In this document: in pieces, positions 16,179 through 24,321 of the stretch
How the letters are laid out: each line of letters starts with the position of its first letter
Numbering within the stretch: the stretch's first letter is position 1
Source: Embleya sp051903075
Lineage (GTDB): Bacteria; Actinomycetota; Actinomycetes; Streptomycetales; Streptomycetaceae
Assembly: GCF_051903075.1 (NCBI RefSeq)
Contig: NZ_CP182422.1
Location: 3,534,001 to 3,598,000 of the forward strand
Direction: 5' to 3'
Length of the DNA stretch: 64,000 nucleotides
Notes under the pieces: model-generated
Databases searched by the model: none
Seen by the model: only the letters and a program-made list of their open reading frames with translations
Told to the model about the DNA's origin: nothing
Made by a program: the position numbers and the translations under genes

Positions 16179-16721
16179 GTGGACGGGAACGAGTGGGTGC
16201 ACGTATCCACGCCGTACGTGAAGCCGCGCGACAAGGGCCAGCGGGACGCTTGGAGCGAGGAAACCGCTGCTCAGGGGCGCACGGGCACTCAGCGGATCAT
16301 CCACGCTCGTGATGTGGACGCGCCGGGGGAGGTCGCCAAGCTCCTCGGCATGCCGGAACGCGCTCTCGTCGTCGAGCGACGGAGGGTCATCTATCTCGAC
16401 GGTGAGGCCACCGAGCTGACGAACACCTACTACCCGCCGCACATCGCGCATGGGACAGGCTTGGCCGACACCGCCAAGATTCCCGGTGGCTCGGTGACAC
16501 TGTTGGCCAACCTCGGCCATACCGGTCACCTGGTGAAGGAAGAAGTCAGCGCCCGCATGCCGGACGCGACAGAGCGGGAGGTTCTCACGCTGGGCCCACG
16601 CGATCCGGTTCTGCGCCTGGTTCGAGTCACCTTGAGCGCCGCTGGTGAGCCCTTCCAGGTCGACGTCTCGGTCTTCCCGGCAACAACCCAGCGACTCCGC
16701 TACGAGATGAGGATTGGCTGA
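16179..16721 (+). CDS. UTRA-domain protein lacking a DNA-binding domain
   Basis: 180 aa. The sequence is a UTRA ligand-binding fold (about 35-175), the effector domain of HutC/GntR regulators, but no winged helix precedes it. The GTG at 16179 has AAGGAG 7 bp upstream and is clearly better than any upstream start; the longer frame to 16098 also lacks a helix-turn-helix. Its fold matches the UTRA half of the next gene, whose ATG lies one base after its stop. It could form mixed dimers with that regulator or sense a ligand separately. Role inferred. Confidence 0.82.
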   Translation: MDGNEWVHVSTPYVKPRDKGQRDAWSEETAAQGRTGTQRIIHARDVDAPGEVAKLLGMPERALVVERRRVIYLDGEATELTNTYYPPHIAHGTGLADTAKIPGGSVTLLANLGHTGHLVKEEVSARMPDATEREVLTLGPRDPVLRLVRVTLSAAGEPFQVDVSVFPATTQRLRYEMRIG

Positions 16722-16722
16722 C

Positions 16723-17490
16723 ATGCCCAAGGCGGATGAAGACGCCTTCGACCGGCGACCGCTCCATGAGCGCATCGCTGCCGATCTACGCGACGAAATC
16801 ATGTCCGGCGACCTTGAGCCTGGCGCGAGCCTCCCCTCGACGCAGCGACTCAAGGAGCGCTTCGACGCGTCGAACGCAACTGTCCAGAAGGCTCTACAGG
16901 TGCTGAAGGACGAGCGCTTGGTCGTCGGCCGAGCGGGCGCCGCAGTGACCGTTCGCGAGCATCACCAAGAGACGGTGCGACCGGCCGACTTCGGACAACC
17001 GGCGGAGGCGGGCAAGCCGTACCGATGGCTCACAGAGGCGGGTAAGCAGGGCAAGCGGGGCAGCATCCAGCTCTTGGATGTGGCCGAAGTGCGCCCGCCT
17101 GGTGATGTGGCTGCGTGCCTGGAGTTGGGTGAGACCGGAACTGCGGTCATGCGTCGTCAACTCCTCATGCACGACGGGGACCCTGTCGAGCTGGTCACGT
17201 CCTATTACCCGCTCGAACTGGCCCGGGGAACCGTGATGGCCGAGCCTCGGAAGATCCGGGGCGGCACGCCCACGCTCCTCGCTGACATGGGCTATCCGCC
17301 GCGGCTCACCGTCGATCGAGTGTCCGCGCGCGTGCCCACCCAACAGCAGTATGAGGCGCTGCGCTTGCCCAGTGACCTCCCGATCCTGCGCACCCTCCGC
17401 GTGGTCTACAGCGACAACGACCGGCCGATCGAGGTCACGGTGATGGCCAAGGCCGGCCACCTGTATGAGCTTCAGTACGAGTTCGTCTAG
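16723..17490 (+). CDS. GntR/HutC-family transcriptional regulator (KorSA-like position)
   Basis: 255 aa. An N-terminal winged helix (about 12-78: LHERIAADLRDEI, LPSTQRLKERFDASNATVQKALQVL) is followed by a UTRA domain (about 95-250). In pSAM2 the GntR-type repressor KorSA holds the transfer/replication operon off, and this gene occupies the equivalent place, so it is probably the element's master repressor. It is translationally coupled to the UTRA-only gene. Only about 155 bp separate its stop from attR. Confidence 0.88.
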   Translation: MPKADEDAFDRRPLHERIAADLRDEIMSGDLEPGASLPSTQRLKERFDASNATVQKALQVLKDERLVVGRAGAAVTVREHHQETVRPADFGQPAEAGKPYRWLTEAGKQGKRGSIQLLDVAEVRPPGDVAACLELGETGTAVMRRQLLMHDGDPVELVTSYYPLELARGTVMAEPRKIRGGTPTLLADMGYPPRLTVDRVSARVPTQQQYEALRLPSDLPILRTLRVVYSDNDRPIEVTVMAKAGHLYELQYEFV

Positions 17491-17504
17491 GAGAAAGATC
17501 GTTG

Positions 17505-17541
17505 CCCGCTTGGCTCCCCGGGGAGCCAAGCGGGGAGCCAT
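17505..17541. promoter_or_regulatory. 30-bp perfect palindrome and candidate arm sites, right end
   Basis: 17505-17534 is a perfect 30-bp palindrome centred on CCCCGGGG. Overlapping it are two GGGGAGCCA boxes 12 bp apart (17520 and 17532), similar to the pair inside the left end. It may be an integrase/Xis arm site or a terminator for the regulator operon. Confidence 0.5.
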
Positions 17542-17645
17542 CCACGGCGAACAACCGAGGACTCTCGCGGACGTCGGCGGACCGAACAAGGAGAGGCGCC
17601 CAGGCCGTTCGTCAGCCGGTGGCTGGTAGTCGGGCCAACGAACAC

Positions 17646-17696
17646 CGTTCGGGACGAAGAGGCCGTGGGTTCAAATCCCGCCACCCCGACCCAGGT
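17646..17696 (+). other. attR: right copy of the 51-bp att direct repeat
   Basis: Identical to 4668-4718. It contains only the 3' part of tRNA-Pro from the anticodon stem on, so it is the displaced original tRNA end, not a functional gene. Confidence 0.93.
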
Positions 17697-17732
17697 CAGA
17701 GGCCCTATCGGATGATTCCGATGGGGCCTCTG
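17697..17732. terminator. Original tRNA-Pro terminator
   Basis: 15-bp stem (17697-17711 with 17718-17732, one G-T pair) and a 6-base loop directly after attR. Before the element arrived this would have terminated tRNA-Pro. Confidence 0.82.
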
Positions 17733-18260
17733 GCACGTTGCCAGCACGAAAGTAGAGCAACCACGCCGGCTGCAAGCGACCCTCGCTGACCGCTGGGCGA
17801 CCGCATCCGAAGACAAACGCACCGAGCCTGTCGGCAAGTTGACGGTCAAAATCGCGCGTGGCGACAGTGTCAGTCTCGCGGCCGACGATGCTCAGGTCGC
17901 GGCGGCTGTCTCGCAGGTCGCAGGCTTAGGGTCCACGGCTCAAGACATCGGCGAAACGCACCGCAATGCCGGGGATTGGTTTTGGAGCGGTCGTCTCAAT
18001 GGCTCGGTCCAAATGAACCCACGGGCCATGGAAGGCCGCCTTCCGCTCCCGGGGAGTCAGCCGAAGGCCTGCTGAACTCTTCACACCATCATCGAAGCCA
18101 TAACCGGGGTCCCGCAAGTGACCTTTATCATGCGACAAGATCAACGGTCATGGCCATTCGGGTGCTTTATCCGCAATATCTAGTCTGTTTGATCGCCGTG
18201 CGTCTTTCTAGGCCGGCCAAAGCGTGATCATGGCGATCGCGTTGCTGGAGGGGACTATGC
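17733..18260. other. Non-coding stretch right of attR
   Basis: About 530 bp with no convincing gene. Base use is less GC-biased at wobble positions and short frames lack ribosome sites. It includes the promoter of the RHS-type gene; GGAGGGG at 18247 is that gene's ribosome site. Confidence 0.5.
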
Positions 18261-19181
18261 GTGTACACACGCAGACTTCGTGCTGCCCCGAATCGGGCAG
18301 GACAATCATCCCGGCCATGGGTAACCTCGCGAGCCATCGCGATCGTCACCGCCGGGGCAATGGGCGCATCCTTACTTACCGGCGCCGGAACCGCATTCGC
18401 GGCCCGCAACAATCAAGATCCTATACCGAAGACCGATTCTCGTACGAACCCGACCACCGGCGACCTCACTCGTAACGTGAGCGGGCCCACCGGGAGCTTC
18501 GACGCGGTCACCGGCAAAACGGGCGGCGTACTGCTCACGCTGATGAACCTGCACGACGACGCGACCGTCTACCTGCCGCTGGACACCGCCGTCACGCCGA
18601 CCGTGCTCGACTACGACGAGTACGGGGTTGCTCGGGTCGGTCAAAGCGCGGCTCGATACGGCTGGCTGGGTGGCGCGGTCCGGGCAACGGATGATCCGAC
18701 AGGTGCTCTGCTCATGGGCGTGCGTGTGTACGAGCCGGGCTCCGGGCGCTTTCTCCAGACCGACCCGGTCCCTGGCGGGTCGGCGAGCGCGTACGACTAT
18801 GTCGGCGCAGATCCGAGCAATGCCACGGATACCGCTGGCACCTATTCGAAGGGAAGCTCGTCGTTCAACTTCTTCTCGCCGGTGTGGTGGTTCACCGTGC
18901 ATCTGAATCGCAACGAGACCTCATGGCTGGCGTGGGCAAGCGGAACGATCTTCAACGCCTTGTGGTATGCCGGTGGCAAGTGGAAGTGGGTTGCTCGCAT
19001 CCTAGGCCGGGTTCTGACCATCCTGGAGATCTACCTGTTCTACATCTCGGCCACCGCGGCCTACGCTTCAGCTCGCGGGAACTGCGTTGCGATTCAGGTG
19101 TCCGGGGCCAAATGGCCATGGTCGAACGGAATCAAGTTCGTCGTTCCACCGTACTTGTGGTCGGAAAGGTGCCGTGGATGA
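18261..19181 (+). CDS. Orphan secreted RHS-core protein with variable C-terminal domain (candidate toxin)
   Basis: 306 aa against well over 1000 for full RHS proteins. A signal peptide (about 20-48, cut after AFA) runs almost directly into the last RHS segment (70-125) and the core box (about 130-193: RYGWLGGAV, LMGVRVYEPGSGRFLQTDP, AYDYVGADPSNATD). After this hallmark comes a unique tail (194-306) with two hydrophobic stretches (about 223-238 and 248-270), Lys/Trp clusters and two late Cys. Such tails are toxins in RHS systems. The middle of the protein is missing but the frame is open. Leu38 is a TTA codon, suggesting bldA control. The GTG start follows GGAGGGG. The downstream gene overlaps its stop. 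Confidence 0.78.
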   Translation: MYTRRLRAAPNRAGQSSRPWVTSRAIAIVTAGAMGASLLTGAGTAFAARNNQDPIPKTDSRTNPTTGDLTRNVSGPTGSFDAVTGKTGGVLLTLMNLHDDATVYLPLDTAVTPTVLDYDEYGVARVGQSAARYGWLGGAVRATDDPTGALLMGVRVYEPGSGRFLQTDPVPGGSASAYDYVGADPSNATDTAGTYSKGSSSFNFFSPVWWFTVHLNRNETSWLAWASGTIFNALWYAGGKWKWVARILGRVLTILEIYLFYISATAAYASARGNCVAIQVSGAKWPWSNGIKFVVPPYLWSERCRG

Positions 19182-19363
19182 CAGCGGAACAGGAAAATCG
19201 CTCACGTAAGCTGTGGCTGATCTGGGAGCCGATATCAGCCATCGCGTTGGCCATTGCGGTGCTCTTGGCCTCAAACGGGAGCTGGGGGCTGTGCGCACTG
19301 ATGGCCTTCACATCGGCGAGTGTCGCTATCGGCTGCTACCGACAGACGAGAGCCAACTCGTAA
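19178..19363 (+). CDS. Small two-span membrane protein, candidate immunity protein
   Basis: 61 aa with a charged N-terminus (1-11) and two hydrophobic helices (about 12-31 and 36-53). Its ATG overlaps the RHS stop as ATGA, so the two are made together. Position and size fit an immunity protein for a membrane-active RHS toxin tail. There is no recognised family and the role is inferred from context. Confidence 0.65.
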   Translation: MTAEQENRSRKLWLIWEPISAIALAIAVLLASNGSWGLCALMAFTSASVAIGCYRQTRANS

Positions 19364-19386
19364 CAAACCGAGAGGATTGAAGCGAC

Positions 19387-19430
19387 GTTAGGCCCGCCGA
19401 CGAGGTCGAGACCTCGTGGGCGGGCCTAAC
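19387..19430. terminator. Strong bidirectional terminator
   Basis: Very long stem: 12 bp (GTTAGGCCCGCC/GGCGGGCCTAAC), one mismatch, then 7 bp, with a 4-base loop. It lies 23 bp after the small membrane gene and faces the integrase pseudogene. Confidence 0.9.
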
Positions 19431-19562
19431 TCGGTGAGCGTGCAGGCTCAACCAGGCACGCGGACTCTCAACAAAGGCTCTACGACTCTCAGGCCAGAGC
19501 AAGGACCATGGATCCACGGGAAACGAGGTCTTCCCGCCAGACCTGCGCCGAGCCGAACGCTC

Positions 19563-19605
19563 GCGAACGCCGTGTCGGTCGTCATCGACCAGACAGGGCG
19601 TTCGC
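19563..19605. terminator. Imperfect hairpin 3' of the integrase pseudogene
   Basis: GCGAACGCC pairs with GGCGTTCGC, with inner TGTC/GACA and GGTCG/CGACC stems and a TCAT loop. Likely the former terminator of the integrase transcript on the minus strand. Confidence 0.6.
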
Positions 19606-19620
19606 AAGACACGGCAACAG

Positions 19621-20672
19621 CTATGGTTGCCGGCTGCCTCCCTCAGTGGCCCGGTAAGGCGATCCACCCTCGTGAACCACTGACGCCGGATCAGCAGAAC
19701 TGCCGTCGAGCGACGCACCGAGCTTCTTCAGCGCGTTACGGGTCTGTTCGGAGGGGACCTGGGTGTAGATCTCTATCGTCACCGCGAACTGCGAGTGGCG
19801 AAGGATCTGCATCGCCACGCGCGGGTGGACGTCCAAGGCGGCCAGGAGTGTGCCGCACGTCTTGCGGGTGTCGTGGACACGGATGAGCCGCACGCCGGCC
19901 CGCTGGCAGCGGAACTCGAAGCGCCGGTTGAAGTTGCGCGGCTCGATGGGCGTGCCGTACTTGGTGGTGAAGACGAGGTCGGATTCCGTCCACAGCTCGC
20001 GGGCGGCGAGCTTGTGAGCGTCGCGACTCTTTTCGCGCAGAAAGAGCGCCGCCCGGCACACGTCCGGTAGCGGGAGTACCGCCTCGGACGCGTCGGTCTT
20101 GACCTCGGAGTGCAGCAACCGGCGGCGCACGCGCTGGAGTTGTTGTTCGATGAGGATCTCTCCTCGGTCGAGCATCACGTCCTGCCGGCGCAGCCCGAGG
20201 ACCTCGCCCTTGCGCAGACCGAGGACCAGGATCAGCACGTAGGCCCCGTAAAGGGGGTCGTGTTCCGCGCGGGCCGATTCGAGGAAGCGGCTCGCCTCGT
20301 CGGCCGACCAGGGGATGACCTTGCGGGGGACGGCGTTTGGCCATCTTGACGAGTTGGGCGACGTTGCGGGAGATCATCTCCTCGCTGATCGCGTAGGTAA
20401 GGGCGCTACGGAGCACTGTGCGGGCGTCGGCGACGGAGCGCTTGGACAGGGTCCGTTCACAGCACTTGCCGATCGCGCAGCAGCGGCGACGCTCGGGCGG
20501 GCGGGCGGCGTTCGTCCTTGTCCTGTGCGCAGCATTGGCAGGTGGTGGAGAGCTTCTTGAGCCACTCGCGGACGTCGCGCACGTTGAGCTTGTCGACGCG
20601 TTTCGTCCCGAGGAAGGGGACGATGTAGAGGCGGACGGCCGTTTCGTAGGTCGCCGCGGTGAGAGGCTTGAG
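19621..20672 (-). pseudogene. Truncated, frameshifted tyrosine integrase
   Basis: A second phage/AICE-type integrase in three frames. It begins abruptly with LTAATYETAVRLYIVPFLG (core-binding domain), carries the TCQCCAQ and CCAIGKCC cysteine motifs typical of one streptomycete integrase subgroup, and ends with the HDTRKTCGTLL box, ILRHSQFAV and the nucleophile Tyr in IEIYTQV. Frame changes occur near 20505 (in a gcccgcccgccc run) and near 20335. The N-terminal arm-binding domain is absent; the DNA there joins an MFS gene fragment. The longest open piece is 19621-20238. It is not expected to be active. Confidence 0.88.
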
Positions 20673-20674
20673 GG

Positions 20675-21058
20675 CTTGCGGACCGCTTCACCGACCCCCG
20701 GCCGTTGTTCGCGGTCACCGTCGCGGGGGCGGTGGCAGGCTTGGGCCTGCTCGCGTTCGCGCCGGATCTCGCGCCATGGCCCACCATCGCGCTGCTCGGC
20801 CTGACGCTCGGCGGCGCGTTCCCGTTGATGTTGGTGATGCTCGTCCGCTTCGCGCCGAGCCCGGCGGCGGCCGGCCGGTTGTCCGCAATGACATTCCTGA
20901 TCGGCTACCCGATCGCCGCCGCGCTTCAGATCGTGTTCGGCACCATTCACGACCTGACCGGCAACTACACCGCCGTGTTCGTGGTGCTGTTCGCGATGAC
21001 GCTGGTGGAACTCGCGGTCTCGCTCGGGTTGGATCCCAAGCATGCCCGACACCCCTGA
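20675..21058 (+). pseudogene. C-terminal fragment of an MFS transporter (CynX/NimT type)
   Basis: About 125 residues with the last four membrane helices of a major facilitator protein: DRFTDPRPLFAVTVAGAV, AFPLMLVMLVRF, RLSAMTFLIGYPIAA and a final helix. No start or first eight helices are present; homology begins exactly where the integrase fragment ends (about 20673), so an integration event removed the 5' part. Its stop overlaps the next gene by 17 bp, showing the original operon order. Confidence 0.82.
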
Positions 21059-21527
21059 CCGTTCGTCACCAGCCGTCTCTCTGTCACTGTCCGCCCTCCC
21101 GCCCCGCTTTCGGGACGTCCCATACGTCTACGCCCGACACCCGCAGACCGTCGCCGACGGTGACCTGAGCGCCGGCGCCAATTGCCAGCTGTACGCGTAC
21201 GCCTTTCTCGCCCACCATGGCCTGCATGTCCCGCCACTGCGCTCGTCCGAGTTGTGGGCCGACGACACCGCGACCGTGCGGGTCACCGAACCCGCGCCGC
21301 TGGACCTGATCCTGTTCGACGCCGGCCCGCGCCCGGATCGGGATCCCGGCTATGCCGCACACGTCGGAGTGCATCTGGGCCCGGATCGGGTACTGCACCT
21401 GTGTCGGGAGGTCGGCCGGCCGGCCATCTGGTCGTACGCCGAGTTCGCCGCACGCCCCGGATACGCACGCCTGTTCGGAGTCAAACGGTGCCTGTCGGTG
21501 ACGGAACACAATCGGGGCCGGGCGTAG
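21042..21527 (+). CDS. NlpC/P60-like cysteine hydrolase domain protein
   Basis: 161 aa, no signal peptide. GANCQLYAYAFL supplies the presumed nucleophile Cys at the helix start and AHVGVHLG the His, with a plausible acidic partner after it, as in NlpC/P60 and CHAP papain-like folds. Unlike cell-wall hydrolases it appears cytoplasmic, so it may act on a small amide or peptide. It overlaps the truncated MFS gene, perhaps an old transporter/hydrolase pair. Start ATG 21042. Confidence 0.72.
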   Translation: MPDTPDRSSPAVSLSLSALPPRFRDVPYVYARHPQTVADGDLSAGANCQLYAYAFLAHHGLHVPPLRSSELWADDTATVRVTEPAPLDLILFDAGPRPDRDPGYAAHVGVHLGPDRVLHLCREVGRPAIWSYAEFAARPGYARLFGVKRCLSVTEHNRGRA

Positions 21528-21539
21528 TTGAATTGCGAC

Positions 21540-23399
21540 ATGCCCGCTCCCGAGAACACCGCCGCCGACACCGTCGAGACCACACCGTCGATCGCCGAGT
21601 CCACCCCGACCGTCCCCGCCTGGGAACGTCGCTACCGGGCGGCTCGGATCAGCCTGCCGCGCTGGGCCGACCACGCGCCCGCGAAGTCCGTCTTCGTCTC
21701 CAACGCCTCCGGCACGTTCGAGGTGTACGCGTGGGACCGCGTCACCGGCGAGCAGCGCCGGGTGACCGACCGGCCCAACGGCACCGCGTCGGCCCGGATC
21801 AGCCCCGACGGGCACTGGATCTGGTGGTTCGCGGACACCGACGGCGACGAGTTCGGGATCTGGATGCGCCAGCCGTTCGACGGCGGTCCGGACGAGCCGG
21901 CCGTGCCCGGCCTGGCGCCGTCCTACCCGGGCGGGCTCGGCCTCGCCATGGACGGCACCGTGGTGGTCGGCCGGATGAGCGACGACGAGGGCTCCTCGAT
22001 CCACGTCGTACGTCCCGGCGCCGAGCCGGTGACCGTGTACCGGCACGCCGAGTCGGCCTGGTTGTCGGGGCTGTCCGAGGACGGCACGCACCTGGTCATC
22101 GCCCACAACGAGCACGGCGACGCGATGCGCTCGTCACTGCGCGTACTGCGCCTGGACGGCACGCCGGTCGCCGACCTGCACGACGGTCCCGAAGGGGGCC
22201 GACCGGACTCCGACCTGTCCTCGATGGGCTTCTCCCCCGTCGCCGGCGACCAGCGCCTGCTGGTCGTGCACCAGCGGCGCGGCCGGGACGAGGTGCTGGT
22301 GTGGGAGCCGCTGACCGGCACCGAGACCGAACTCGACCTCGGGCTGCCCGGCGACCTGTCCGCCGACTGGTATCCCGACGGCCGCGCGCTGCTGGTCGAC
22401 CATGAGCAGCACGGGCGTTCCGAGTTGTACCGCTACGACCTCGACAGCGGCGAACTCGCCCGAATCGACACCCCGCCCGGCACCATCGGCGGCTCCGGCG
22501 CGCGCCCCGACGGCAGCGTCGAATACCACTGGTCCAGCGGCTCGACCCCCGCCGAACTGCGCTCGACCGCGGGCGGCGTGCTGCTCACCCCGCCCGGCGA
22601 ACGCCCGCCCGGATCGGTCCCGGTCACCGACGCGTGGGTCGAGGGCCCCGGCGGCCGGGTGCACGCGCTGGTGTCCAAGCCGGTGGGCGAGGGCCCGTTC
22701 CCGACCGTGTTCAACATCCACGGCGGGCCCACCGCGCACGACGGCGACCACTTCGCCGCCGACGTCGCGGCCTGGGTCGACCACGGCTTCGCGGTGGTCC
22801 GGGTCAACTACCGGGGCTCGACCGGCTACGGCAAGGAATGGACCGACGCGCTGCGGGTGCGGATCGGCCTGATCGAGTTGGAGGACATCGGCGCGGTCCG
22901 CGAGTGGGCGGTCGAGTCGGGCCTGGCCGACCCGGAGCGCATCGTGCTCTCCGGCGGCTCGTGGGGCGGATACCTGACCCTGCTCGGTCTGGGCGTGCAG
23001 CCCGAGGCGTGGGCCCTGGGCCTGGCCGCGGTGCCGGTGGCGGACTATGTCACCGCCTACCACGACGAGATGGACGTGCTGAAGGCGATGGACCGCACGC
23101 TGCTCGGCGGCTCGCCCGAGGAGGTCCCGGAGCGCTGGGCCGCCTCCTCGCCGCTGACCTATGTCGAGCAGGTCCGGGTGCCGGTGTACATCAGCGCCGG
23201 CGAGAACGACCCGCGCTGCCCGATCAAGCAGATCGAGAACTACGTCGAGCGGCTGGCACAGCTGGGCAAGCCGCACGAGGTCTACCGCTACGACGCGGGC
23301 CACGGCTCGCTGGTCGTCGAGGAGCGAATCCGGCAGATGCGCCAGGAGTTCGCCTTCGTCGACGGGGTCATCGGCCTGCCGGTGCGCAACCCCGCGTAG
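21540..23399 (+). CDS. Prolyl oligopeptidase (S9) family serine peptidase
   Basis: 619 aa. An N-terminal seven-bladed beta-propeller (about 35-350; repeated SPDG-type blade motifs) gates a C-terminal alpha/beta hydrolase. Catalytic Ser lies in SGGSWGGYL, Asp in AGENDPRCP and His in YDAGHGS. The oxyanion segment NIHGGPTAHDGD is typical. It should cleave short peptides in the cytoplasm. The ATG at 21540 is chosen over the TTG at 21528. A strong terminator follows at 23410. Confidence 0.92.
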   Translation: MPAPENTAADTVETTPSIAESTPTVPAWERRYRAARISLPRWADHAPAKSVFVSNASGTFEVYAWDRVTGEQRRVTDRPNGTASARISPDGHWIWWFADTDGDEFGIWMRQPFDGGPDEPAVPGLAPSYPGGLGLAMDGTVVVGRMSDDEGSSIHVVRPGAEPVTVYRHAESAWLSGLSEDGTHLVIAHNEHGDAMRSSLRVLRLDGTPVADLHDGPEGGRPDSDLSSMGFSPVAGDQRLLVVHQRRGRDEVLVWEPLTGTETELDLGLPGDLSADWYPDGRALLVDHEQHGRSELYRYDLDSGELARIDTPPGTIGGSGARPDGSVEYHWSSGSTPAELRSTAGGVLLTPPGERPPGSVPVTDAWVEGPGGRVHALVSKPVGEGPFPTVFNIHGGPTAHDGDHFAADVAAWVDHGFAVVRVNYRGSTGYGKEWTDALRVRIGLIELEDIGAVREWAVESGLADPERIVLSGGSWGGYLTLLGLGVQPEAWALGLAAVPVADYVTAYHDEMDVLKAMDRTLLGGSPEEVPERWAASSPLTYVEQVRVPVYISAGENDPRCPIKQIENYVERLAQLGKPHEVYRYDAGHGSLVVEERIRQMRQEFAFVDGVIGLPVRNPA

Positions 23400-23409
23400 G
23401 TCGCCGCGA

Positions 23410-23436
23410 GCGCGGGCCGATCACCTCGGCCCGCGC
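23410..23436. terminator. Convergent terminator (S9 peptidase / SURF1)
   Basis: Perfect 11-bp stem GCGCGGGCCGA/TCGGCCCGCGC with a 5-base loop between two convergent genes. Confidence 0.88.
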
Positions 23437-23486
23437 CGGCCGGCAGGACCGGTGCGCCCGCCCGGGCGCTCGGGTCCCGACGGCGC

Positions 23487-24278
23487 TCACGTCTCGATGC
23501 CCAGCTCCGCGAGGAGCTTCGTCTCCTGCTCTTCCGCGCGCTCGTCCGCCTCCCGACGCACCACGCGCCACCACACGAACACCGCGGCACCGGCGAACAC
23601 GAACCACTGCGCGGTGTAACCGAGGTTCTGCCACGCCCGCCCCGAGATGCCGCCGCCCCCGGACGTCTTGGCCGGCGGCATCGGCACCAGCGCGGCCGAG
23701 TCGGCGGCCGGGGTCTGCGCGGTCAGCGCGATGAAGCCGTCGGTGAGCGGATAGGGCAGCACGTTGACCAGTTCGGGCGTGCTGATCATGGACAACTGCC
23801 CCGGCTTGAGGTCGGTGACCCGATCCACGTCGGAGGTGTGCTCGGCCTCCGACCACTCCAGTCGACCGGTGACGGTGACCGTGCCAGCGGGCGGCACGGG
23901 CACGGTCGCGCCCTCGACCCAGCCCCGGTTGACCACCACCGCGGGCGCGCCGGCCACAAGGAGCGGGGTGACCACGTACGACCCGGTGCGCCCGTCGTGG
24001 CGCCGCCCCGGCACCACCAGCTGGTGTGCCGGGTCATAGCTCCCGGTCACCGTGACCGCGCGGCCGCGCGCACCGCCCTCGACCCTGGCGCCCGGCGGCA
24101 GCAGTTCGGCGAGCGGCACCGCGGGCGCCACCGACACCTTCTCGCCGCCGTCCCCGCTCCGCTTGTGTTCGCCGTAGCGGTGGAACTGCCACAATCCCAG
24201 CGCCGCGCACACCGGGACCGCGACGAGCACGATCACGTGGAAGACCAGCCAGCGCGGCTGGAGCAGGAACCGGTACAC
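23487..24278 (-). CDS. SURF1-family protein
   Basis: 263 aa with the family's two-span topology: N-terminal helix (about 12-34: WLVFHVIVLVAVPVCAALGLWQ) and C-terminal helix (about 222-242), enclosing an extracytoplasmic domain with VVNRGWV and the LQNLGYTAQW-like box. SURF1 proteins help assemble haem-copper cytochrome oxidase; streptomycete members are thought to act at the membrane. The GTG at 24278 begins just before the first membrane helix; the upstream extension is low-complexity. Confidence 0.9.
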   Translation of the reverse strand: MYRFLLQPRWLVFHVIVLVAVPVCAALGLWQFHRYGEHKRSGDGGEKVSVAPAVPLAELLPPGARVEGGARGRAVTVTGSYDPAHQLVVPGRRHDGRTGSYVVTPLLVAGAPAVVVNRGWVEGATVPVPPAGTVTVTGRLEWSEAEHTSDVDRVTDLKPGQLSMISTPELVNVLPYPLTDGFIALTAQTPAADSAALVPMPPAKTSGGGGISGRAWQNLGYTAQWFVFAGAAVFVWWRVVRREADERAEEQETKLLAELGIET

Positions 24279-24321
24279 CCCCCAACGGTAACCGTCCGCC
24301 GACGGGGGCCGATCCCGGGTC

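Noticed and set aside
17839..18075. A 78-codon plus-strand frame right of attR
   Set aside because: TTG-initiated, no ribosome site and no recognisable sequence; kept as non-coding.
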